A stretch of DNA of 12,555 nucleotides from Candidatus Bathyarchaeum sp. (GTDB lineage: Archaea > Thermoproteota > Bathyarchaeia > Bathyarchaeales > Bathyarchaeaceae), in contig SOJY01000211.1 of assembly GCA_004376385.1 (NCBI GenBank), positions 1 to 12,555 of the forward strand, in the 5' to 3' direction. The position numbers and the translations under genes are program-made. The notes below the pieces were generated by a model, which searched no databases, was not told where the DNA came from, and saw nothing but the letters and a program-made list of their open reading frames with translations. Shown piece after piece: positions 7,210 to 12,349 of this stretch; the stretch's first letter is position 1, and the number at the start of each line of letters is the position of its first letter.

Positions 7210-7286
7210 GCCGCCGTAGCTCAGTTCGGTAGAGCAACGCACTGTTAATGCGTGGGTCGAAGGTTCGAGTCCTTCCGACGGCGCCA
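7210..7286 (+). tRNA. tRNA-Asn (GUU), intronless, CCA encoded
   Basis: The 74-nt body plus encoded CCA folds as a standard cloverleaf. The D-stem is GCTC/GAGC, the anticodon stem ACGCA/TGCGT with loop CTGTTAA (anticodon GTT at 34-36, A37), and the T-arm GAAGG-TTCGAGT-CCTTC. Discriminator G73 suits Asn. The acceptor stem GCCGCCG/CGACGGC pairs except at 5:68, where C7214 faces A7278. It decodes AAC/AAU, so A37 is an expected t6A site. A T6 run at 7345-7350 is a possible terminator. Confidence 0.95.
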
Positions 7287-7339
7287 CAACATCTTCTTTA
7301 TCAGACAAAAACAGAATGGATGAGCGATTGTGTTGGTGG

Positions 7340-7507
7340 TTAAGTTTTTTCGTCTTCTGTAGATGTTTCGGGCATTTTGCGTGGTCCAGCATCTTTGGGT
7401 TTTCTAAGTTCTAGCAGAGACGGCAAAAAGAGAATGGTTAGGAATACGCCCAGGACAAGGACCAGAAAAATTAGCAGATAATGCAATGGAATAAAACTCC
7501 GGAACAA
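7340..7507 (-). CDS. Small single-span membrane protein, 55 aa
   Basis: A short reading frame gives MFRSFIPLHY, then the hydrophobic stretch LLIFLVLVLGVFLTILFLP (about residues 11-29), followed by a polar tail ELRKPKDAGPRKMPETST and an acidic end EDEKT. This is one membrane helix with a charged tail. The start is TTG at 7507, the only start codon after an in-frame stop. A strong TATA box (7534-7545) sits about 30 nt upstream, so the message would be leaderless or nearly so. I do not recognise a family. It lies between tRNA-Asn (54 nt from its stop) and tRNA-Leu and is transcribed from the minus strand. Confidence 0.7.
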   Translation of the reverse strand: MFRSFIPLHYLLIFLVLVLGVFLTILFLPSLLELRKPKDAGPRKMPETSTEDEKT

Positions 7508-7533
7508 CGCATCTTCTGTTTATCCCATGCCTG

Positions 7534-7545
7534 CATATATAATAC
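7534..7545 (-). promoter_or_regulatory. TATA box of the small membrane protein gene
   Basis: On the minus strand this reads ATTATATATGCA, the best TATA match in the window. Initiation about 25 nt downstream falls within a few nt of the TTG at 7507. Confidence 0.6.
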
Positions 7546-7650
7546 TTTCCAAGAGGCAACTGCTGGATGGTTGTGCTATGTTTTTCAGAAAAAAGCTATT
7601 TTTCAACAATGAAGTATTATTAGTCTCCTAATATGATTTCGCCAGTTTCC

Positions 7651-7656
7651 AAAAAA
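7651..7656 (-). terminator. T6 terminator of tRNA-Leu
   Basis: Six T on the minus strand begin 6 nt after the encoded CCA of tRNA-Leu, as expected for an archaeal tRNA transcript end. Confidence 0.6.
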
Positions 7657-7661
7657 TTCAC

Positions 7662-7779
7662 TGGTGCGGGGGACGGGATTCGAACCCGTGGAGGCCTGCG
7701 CCAGAGGATCTTAAGTCCTCCCCCTTTTCCTAGGGGATCTGTTTGACCCGCTAATTAGACCTGGCTCGGGTACCCCCGC
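7662..7779 (-). tRNA. tRNA-Leu (UAA) with a D-loop intron, CCA encoded
   Basis: The acceptor GCGGGGG/CCCCCGC pairs perfectly. The T-arm ACGGG-TTCGAAT-CCCGT, a 14-nt class II variable arm (about 7690-7703) and the anticodon arm GAGGA-CTTAAGA-TCCTC (anticodon TAA at 7711-7713) are all intact. The gene is 115 nt to the discriminator A (7665), 30 nt longer than a normal archaeal Leu tRNA. The excess lies wholly in the D-arm. Removing 7725-7754 leaves D-stem CCC/GGG and D-loop GAGCCAGGTCTAA (13 nt), the usual Leu length and sequence. Minus-strand TATA-like CATTTATG lies at about 7809-7816. Confidence 0.93.
7725..7754 (-). other. 30-nt non-canonical intron in the tRNA-Leu D-loop
   Basis: The insertion folds alone: UAGCGGGUC pairs with GAUCCCCUA around loop AAACA, with one C-C mismatch and one G-U. 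Outside that helix, exon GUCU faces intron GGAA (three of four pairs), with bulges AAU at the 5' site and AAG at the 3' site. Cutting after the second base of each bulge gives a 30-nt intron and a normal tRNA. This is a relaxed BHB, so the boundary is inferred and could shift by a few nt. Confidence 0.75.
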
Positions 7780-7998
7780 CACCTCAATATTCACAACGCA
7801 CCTTCGACATAAATGTTACCTGACCAACAGATACTGACATAGCAGCCAGCAACTGACGCCACCATATGAGCGGGGTTGCCCTGTTTTTTGGAGCCGTAAT
7901 ATAGTGTGATGACTATCTGTGATGTTCTTCTTTTGGCGTTAGGGTTATAACAGTCAACATAATAGACATATTTTGGCGGGAAAAAACCTGGGCGGGTA

Positions 7999-8026
7999 TA
8001 GAAAGTTCATTCAGCTTTCTACCGAA
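7999..8026 (+). other. tRNA-Arg intron 1 (28 nt, after position 9)
   Basis: It lies between acceptor-linker TA and the D-stem, a rare position. Intron helix AGAAAG/CTTTCT (loop TTCATTCAG) is flanked by exon CGGG against intron ACCG (three of four pairs, one G-A), with bulges TAT and AAG. Exon GGG/CCT forms the outer helix. This is a relaxed BHB. Confidence 0.82.
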
Positions 8027-8048
8027 GCCTAGCCAGGATAGGGCACGA

Positions 8049-8070
8049 ACGACATGAAATGTCGGTGCAA
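8049..8070 (+). other. tRNA-Arg intron 2 (22 nt, position 29/30)
   Basis: It lies inside the 5' strand of the anticodon stem. It is a textbook BHB: exon GCAC pairs with intron GTGC, bulges are GAA and AAG, intron helix CGACAT/ATGTCG is closed by GAA, and outer exon pairs AGG/CCT complete it. Removal restores CGAGC, which pairs with GCTCG. Confidence 0.92.
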
Positions 8071-8078
8071 GCCTCCTA

Positions 8079-8095
8079 ACAGGGAAAAGGGAGAG
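8079..8095 (+). other. tRNA-Arg intron 3 (17 nt, canonical 37/38)
   Basis: It sits at the canonical site. Exon bases 32-35 CTCC pair with intron GGAG, bulges are TAA and AGA, and the outer helix is the anticodon stem CGAGC/GCTCG. That outer helix exists only after intron 2 has gone, so removal may be ordered. The intron is close to the minimum length. Confidence 0.9.
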
Positions 8096-8145
8096 AGCTC
8101 GGGGTCACGGGTTCGAATCCCGTCCCGCCCGCCATCCACAACTGG

Positions 8146-8152
8146 TTTTTTT
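8146..8152 (+). terminator. T7 terminator of tRNA-Arg
   Basis: Seven T lie 12 nt after the encoded CCA. The following stretch to 8293 shows no gene on either strand. Confidence 0.6.
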
Positions 8153-8293
8153 AGATTGTGCAGTTGCTCTGGGGCGGCTTTTGGTGAGAATTAGTTTTTG
8201 TTTATTGAGAATTGTTGTTTGTGTGCAGTGAGTGACGTTTAGTTCTGCTGGAAAGAATGGGTGTTGGAAAAGTTGGTTAAATTGAAGAGTGGT

Positions 8294-8686
8294 TTATAGT
8301 AGTTTAGCGTGTAGCCAGCCTCTTCCGCATTTCTTTTGTTGTTGACCCTTTTTTGGTGTTGGTTTAGGTGGTGCAAATCTTCTGGTTGGGTTTTTCTGTT
8401 TGCGTATGTTGTTTCGGACGAATTTGCCCCATCCGCCTACTGTTGAGTTTGGGGCACCTGCTTTTCCTGCGTCACATCCAAGGTGATCTTGCAATATTTC
8501 GAAGAATTCTAGAGGCTTGTAGTCTCTTGTTGCCATAATCACTGTTCCTTGCTCGACAAACAGTTTCGAATAGTCTTGTTTGGCTATCCCTTCTGCTCTC
8601 ACCTTGTCGTCTATTCTATTTTGCCACAGGCTCTTCCATTCGGTTCTTAACTCGTCAACGAATTGTTTTACTTCAGTAGTTTCCAT
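8294..8686 (-). CDS. Uncharacterised protein with a basic C-terminal tail
   Basis: The 130-residue frame starts METTEVKQFVDELRTEWKSL. I do not recognise a family. The first 75 residues look like a compact alpha/beta fold (WKSLWQNRIDDKV, LFVEQGTVIMATRDYKPLEF). A Gly-rich turn (NSTVGGWGKF, about 84-93) follows, then a disordered-looking basic tail rich in Lys, Pro and Gln (RRFAPPKPTPKKGQQQKK) closed by CGRGWLHAKLL. Such tails often bind nucleic acid, but that is inference only. ATG at 8686 is chosen over an upstream ATG at 8704 because GAGGGA sits 6 nt before it. The gene is divergent from the winged-helix gene and stands alone between tRNA-Arg and that gene. Confidence 0.65.
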   Translation of the reverse strand: METTEVKQFVDELRTEWKSLWQNRIDDKVRAEGIAKQDYSKLFVEQGTVIMATRDYKPLEFFEILQDHLGCDAGKAGAPNSTVGGWGKFVRNNIRKQKNPTRRFAPPKPTPKKGQQQKKCGRGWLHAKLL

Positions 8687-8997
8687 TTTTGTCCCTCTAT
8701 GCACCCGCGTAGGTTATTTCTCCGGATTCTTCGCCAAACAAACAAGAGATGTTGTCTGGATCAAGGAGTCCTTTTTGATCCTCCTGAGGCGCTTGGATGA
8801 TATATCGAGTTTTTTTCTAGTAATATAAACTCATAAGGAAAGAAATTCCCTACCAGTTTTCTGTAATTATCTTCTATAATTAAACTCTAGAAAATACACA
8901 TTAATGTTCTAGAATATGTAAAGGAAATATATGAAAAGAAGATTCACAACACATTTATGCAATATAACAACAACATCACATTCTCAGAGGGCGACAA
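8687..8997. promoter_or_regulatory. Divergent intergenic region with repeats
   Basis: No gene is seen in these 311 nt. Minus-strand TATA-like GATATATC lies at about 8797-8805. An inverted repeat GGATCAA/TTGATCC occupies 8758-8764 and 8775-8781, close to the start site predicted from that TATA. Two TCTAGAA boxes (8886-8892 and 8908-8914) lie 22 bp apart in the AT-rich half. For the plus-strand gene, ATTTATGC at 8953-8960 is a TATA candidate about 40 nt before the ATG. Confidence 0.45.
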
Positions 8998-9237
8998 ATG
9001 TCAACTATCGACGAGATTCTGTGGTTACTCAAAGACGGGGAATGGCATGACTTGAAAGAAATCGCAGAAAAAGCTGCACTACCAAAAGTTAAAGCAGAAA
9101 CGGTTGTCAGCTTCCTAGGGGAATACAACTTCGTCCAACTAAACGAAAACACCAAAAAAGTTAGACTTCAACCACCATTACTTGAATTCATTAAAGAAAT
9201 TCAACGCCTTGAACAGGAAACCGCCCTAAGTAACTAG
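8998..9237 (+). CDS. Small winged helix-turn-helix protein
   Basis: The 79-residue protein is nearly all one winged-helix domain: helix 1 (IDEILWLLKDG, 4-14), WHDLKEIAEKAALP (helix 2, 16-29), recognition helix VKAETVVSFLGEYN (31-44), then wing strands FVQLNENTKKVRLQPP and a C-terminal helix (LLEFIKEIQRLEQE, 61-74) that may dimerise. It is probably a DNA-binding regulator, with target and ligand unknown. ATG at 8998 follows GAGG at about 8 nt. The CPBP protease gene follows 82 nt later with its own TATA-like ACTTAAATTT (9267-9276), so co-regulation rather than a strict operon is likely. Confidence 0.82.
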   Translation: MSTIDEILWLLKDGEWHDLKEIAEKAALPKVKAETVVSFLGEYNFVQLNENTKKVRLQPPLLEFIKEIQRLEQETALSN

Positions 9238-9319
9238 ACTTTTAAGGTCAAGACAGGCATCAAGAAACTTAAATTTCCTTCAAGCATTCATTTTTACATC
9301 TAGACACGATAATATACGC

Positions 9320-10420
9320 GTGGAGCAACCGCAAATGATGCCAGACGCACTGAAACTGTTTGCAAAAATGTTTATCATAATCACAGTGATTTTCACGGTT
9401 TTCTTATACCTCCTCGCAATCGTATTAGGACCAACATTGTTCTATTTCACACCTGAAGGATTAACCACCGGCACACTTCATTGGTCATCTCTGCCCATAT
9501 GGATCTTCAACATAACAGCAAACATCCCCATAGGACTTGACTTAAACGTAATCTTCTTTGGGATTTGGAGCATCTTCACATTAAGCTTTGTTGCAGCTTG
9601 GAAACACAGAGAAAACTTCCACAAAACAATCAAAGAAAGTATTATTCAACCTACAAGAAAACTTTTCAGCAGCTGCCTATTCGCCATGCCCATCATAAAC
9701 AGCATGACGTTAATCGCTGTTATTGCGATCCAAAGCATTCAAGAAGCAGGCGGAATCCCAACAGGAACATCCCCTCTAACGAGCGACCCATTCTTAGAGT
9801 TTTTCGAGCTGTCATACGCTGCTGTGGTTGAAGAAGTGGGTTTCCGATTGATTCCAATCGGAGCGTTTCTCGTCATATACTTATTCATAACGAAAAAGAA
9901 TGCAGTGACGTTTTCTTTGAAACAAAAAGTGAAACTGTTCTTTACGGCAATTTTGTTGCCAGACAAAGCCAAAAGAATGGTTGGCGCGAAAACCGTGAAC
10001 GAACATGGAATCAGGATCGGAATCAGCTTAGGCGAGTGGGGCCTGCTCATTTTTACTTCAATAGTTTTCGGTTTGGCTCACTTTGACCCAGGAAACAGCT
10101 GGGAGATTGGAAAGGTCACCTCTGCCGGGTTTGTAGGTCTAGTTATAGGCTTAAGCTACCTAGTCTATGGCGCTCATGCATCCATAATCATGCATTGGTT
10201 CTTTAATGCTTATACAGCCACTTACATTCTCTTTTCAGAAATTTATCCTGCTGTAGTGCCCTTTGCCAATGCAGTACTCATTATCAGCGTTATTCTTGGA
10301 ATCCTTGGATGGTTCACATTAGCAACCTTAGGCGTCCTCAAGCTGGGCAGAACTATTCACAAAAGAAGCAACAACAAGCAAGACCAAGTTACGTCGAGCC
10401 TGCCAATATCTCCTCAGTGA
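9320..10420 (+). CDS. CPBP-family (CAAX-like) intramembrane metalloprotease
   Basis: This multi-pass membrane protein of 366 residues has the three hallmark motifs of the CPBP/Abi family: EExxxR (Glu171-Glu172, Arg176 in VVEEVGFRLIP), FxxxH (Phe250 to His254 in FGLAH) and HxxxN (His292 to Asn296 in MHWFFNA). These residues bind the metal and cut substrates within the membrane. Hydrophobic spans are visible at about 15-42, 58-93, 120-140, 163-190, 240-256, 268-300 and 312-342. A longer-than-usual polar loop (191-238) separates the first two motifs, and the tail after 346 is polar. Substrate and role (prenyl-protein processing, bacteriocin-type immunity) are unknown. The start is GTG at 9320, with ATG codons at 9335 and 9338 as alternatives and no clear Shine-Dalgarno. 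The 3' end overlaps convergent hisS by 32 nt. Confidence 0.88.
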   Translation: MEQPQMMPDALKLFAKMFIIITVIFTVFLYLLAIVLGPTLFYFTPEGLTTGTLHWSSLPIWIFNITANIPIGLDLNVIFFGIWSIFTLSFVAAWKHRENFHKTIKESIIQPTRKLFSSCLFAMPIINSMTLIAVIAIQSIQEAGGIPTGTSPLTSDPFLEFFELSYAAVVEEVGFRLIPIGAFLVIYLFITKKNAVTFSLKQKVKLFFTAILLPDKAKRMVGAKTVNEHGIRIGISLGEWGLLIFTSIVFGLAHFDPGNSWEIGKVTSAGFVGLVIGLSYLVYGAHASIIMHWFFNAYTATYILFSEIYPAVVPFANAVLIISVILGILGWFTLATLGVLKLGRTIHKRSNNKQDQVTSSLPISPQ

Positions 10421-11681
10421 GACTGCTGATTGGAACAGTTCGCTGGGTGCTCTTTTTCATTTCCCGCAGAACCACTTTCTCTTCCTTAAGTTCCTTGGGA
10501 CCAACAATCACAGCGTACGCGGCGCCCCTTCTGTCAGCATCTGCCAAAGCCCTTGAGATGGAACGTCCCATAACAGCGACTTCCACAGGCAACCCCTTGT
10601 TCCTAAGCATTGCGGACAGCTCTAGCGCCTTTGCCATAGACTCGTCCTTTACTGAGATGACAACAACACTTCTCTCCTTTGCGTTTTTTGGAGAAACCTC
10701 TTGTTTTGTTAGAGCCAAAACGATGCGGTCAATCCCTTGGGCAACGCCCACTGCAGGAATTGGTTCTCCTCCAAAGAGTTGAATCAGCTTGTCGTAGCGT
10801 CCTCCGCCGCCCAAGGCAATGTTGAGTCCCGGAACATATGACTCAAAAATCATTCCAGTATAGTATTCTAGGCCCCTAGCGAATCCCGCTTCCACTAATA
10901 CCTCTAGTTGTTCTTTGCTGTCTTTTATCAACTCAAGTATTGTCCACAGGTTGTCTACGGCAGCAAGAGTAGTCTCGTAGTCCTGAACGTTGTCTCTAAG
11001 TTGTGCTAGGACCTGAAAGGCGTTTTCACCTTTTGTTTCTAAGAGGCTCTCCAGAGTTGTTAGACACTTTTGTGAAACGCCTGCTTCACGGGCAACTGCA
11101 AGAGCTTCTGTCCAAAGTTTCTTGTCCAGCAACTGTCTGACGCTGTTCTGTTTTTCGTCATTCAGTCTCTCCTGAGTCAGTATTCCCCTGAGGATTCCTG
11201 TGTGCCCGATCTTGAAGCGGTAATTCTTGAGTCCTAGCTTCTTGAGGAGGTTGTTGGTGAGTGTGAGGATTTCTGCGTCTGCTTCGGGTCTGGCGGAGCC
11301 GAAAAGCTCATAGTTTGATTGCCAAAACTCTCGGAATCGCCCATACTGTGGCTCATCGTAGCGGTATAGGCTTCCTACACTAAAGAGCCGCATGGGCTTT
11401 GGCTCGTTTTTCAGTTTGTTAGCCACCAAACGGGCAATAGATGCTGTGAATTCTGGACGCAAAGCCACCTTTCGGTCCCCCAAGTCCTTGAAGGTGTACA
11501 TTCGTTCACGGATTTCCTCGCTGGTCTTAGCCGCCAAAAGCTCATATGACTCCAAAATTGGAGTAATTATCTCATCGTAGCCGTAGAGCTTAGAAACTTC
11601 TCTGGAAACCTGTTCGACATGCCGCATCATCTCTGCGTCTTTGGGTAACAGGTCTCGCATTCCGCGAACAGTCCTGAACAC
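10389..11681 (-). CDS. hisS: Histidyl-tRNA synthetase
   Basis: It charges tRNA-His (class II synthetase, dimeric). The 430 residues start FRTVRGMRDLLP, typical of HisRS. They carry motif 2 with Arg107 (SLYRYDEPQYGRFREF), the histidine-specific LEYYTG box (271-276), motif 3 (GGGRYDKLIQLFG then AVGVAQGIDRIVLAL, 292-324), and the C-terminal anticodon-binding alpha/beta domain from about 337 (VVVISVKDESMAKALELS) to the end. Length is normal. The start is GTG at 11681 with GGTGA 6 nt upstream. It lies 17 nt downstream of endA on the same strand, so the two are probably co-transcribed. Its 3' end overlaps the convergent protease gene. Confidence 0.97.
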   Translation of the reverse strand: MFRTVRGMRDLLPKDAEMMRHVEQVSREVSKLYGYDEIITPILESYELLAAKTSEEIRERMYTFKDLGDRKVALRPEFTASIARLVANKLKNEPKPMRLFSVGSLYRYDEPQYGRFREFWQSNYELFGSARPEADAEILTLTNNLLKKLGLKNYRFKIGHTGILRGILTQERLNDEKQNSVRQLLDKKLWTEALAVAREAGVSQKCLTTLESLLETKGENAFQVLAQLRDNVQDYETTLAAVDNLWTILELIKDSKEQLEVLVEAGFARGLEYYTGMIFESYVPGLNIALGGGGRYDKLIQLFGGEPIPAVGVAQGIDRIVLALTKQEVSPKNAKERSVVVISVKDESMAKALELSAMLRNKGLPVEVAVMGRSISRALADADRRGAAYAVIVGPKELKEEKVVLREMKKSTQRTVPISSLTEEILAGST

Positions 11682-11698
11682 TTCACATCACCAACATT

Positions 11699-12280
11699 CT
11701 ATTTTAGGTTAAGTTCTGAAAGCGAATAGTAAACAATTTCGCCTCTACGGTTAATAACCGCAAGAATCAAGTTCTTCTTCAAGTTCTGAACATACCGCTG
11801 AGTTCTCGCCAGCTTCTCCACCGAGACAGGCTGCCCCTCCTGTATCCCAAAAATGAGGTGCTTGGCAGTTTCTCTGCCGTAATCTCCGCGCTCGTAGAGC
11901 CTAAAATCTATTCCCAACCCGAAGCCTTCCCGAGCAACGTATCCGCGGCTCCTCAGGTCACGGTAAATAAGGTATCTGACCCAAGCGTCTTTGTCAACTA
12001 GCCGAAAACGTTTGAGTAGTTCCTGAAAAACCAGTTTTTCTCCTGTTTCTTTGTCCTCGACTTCTATGGCTCCTTTGCTGAGAAGAAACAGGGATTCATA
12101 GAAAGTGAGGCGCAGCTTGTCATCTTCAGGGACGCCGTAGCCTCGTAAAGAAAATTCTTCTATTCCCTCCGGTGAAGAGACAGTGACCTCAGTTTCTTTC
12201 AGAGAAGCGCCGATAGGCATTACAACTTCTTGGCTCTTCTCAGCCTCAAGCTCCGATTTGTCCAACTCTAAAACCTTCAA
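11699..12280 (-). CDS. endA: tRNA-splicing endonuclease
   Basis: It cuts pre-tRNA at BHB motifs to release introns. The 193-residue protein has an N-terminal domain (about 1-95) and the catalytic C-terminal domain with the triad Tyr129 (DFRLYERG), His141 (TAKHLIFG) and Lys168 or Lys169 (QNLKKNLILAVINRRG), ending with the family's VYYSLSEL strand. The size fits a single-unit alpha subunit. Such subunits act as alpha4 or as alpha2beta2 with a second, non-catalytic subunit that is not in this window. TTG at 12280 is the only in-frame start after a stop at 12296-12298. A TATA-like ATTAAAAT at about 12311-12318 would place the transcript start within about 10 nt of it. hisS follows after 17 nt. 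Its substrates, intron-bearing tRNAs, are encoded about 3.5 kb away. Confidence 0.93.
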   Translation of the reverse strand: MKVLELDKSELEAEKSQEVVMPIGASLKETEVTVSSPEGIEEFSLRGYGVPEDDKLRLTFYESLFLLSKGAIEVEDKETGEKLVFQELLKRFRLVDKDAWVRYLIYRDLRSRGYVAREGFGLGIDFRLYERGDYGRETAKHLIFGIQEGQPVSVEKLARTQRYVQNLKKNLILAVINRRGEIVYYSLSELNLK

Positions 12281-12349
12281 TACTTCATTAACAGCTTATC
12301 ATATTGTCTTAAGATTTTAATCTTTAGCCAACCAAAAAACATGCAGAAC

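Larger units (their letters stand above)
7990..8134 (+). tRNA. tRNA-Arg (CCU) interrupted by three introns, CCA encoded
   Basis: Acceptor strands GGGCGGG (7990-7996) and CCCGCCC (8124-8130) pair perfectly. The T-arm is ACGGG-TTCGAAT-CCCGT, the discriminator G8131, then CCA. Between them 142 nt reduce to exactly 75 nt when three insertions (28, 22 and 17 nt) are removed. The spliced molecule has TA at 8-9, D-arm GCCT-AGCCAGGATA-GGGC with A20 (an Arg identity base), anticodon stem CGAGC/GCTCG, loop CTCCTAA (anticodon CCT at 8075-8077, A37) and variable loop GGGTC. Every stem pairs, with only a T-G closing the D-stem. It reads AGG. Confidence 0.93.

Noticed and set aside
7156..7392. A 78-residue minus-strand reading frame
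   Set aside because: It runs antisense through tRNA-Asn and overlaps the end of the small membrane protein in another frame; the peptide is the familiar false translation of a tRNA gene.
7901..7924. TGTGATG direct repeat and ATAGT/ACTAT inverted repeat upstream of tRNA-Arg
   Set aside because: The units are short and overlapping, with no gene or promoter geometry to support a function.
8687..8704. Upstream ATG (MHRGTK) for the basic-tail protein
   Set aside because: The GAGGGA ribosome site lies between this ATG and the next, pointing to 8686 as the start.
10309..10782. A 157-residue plus-strand frame opposite hisS
   Set aside because: It is a shadow of hisS; low-complexity serine/threonine composition and no promoter.
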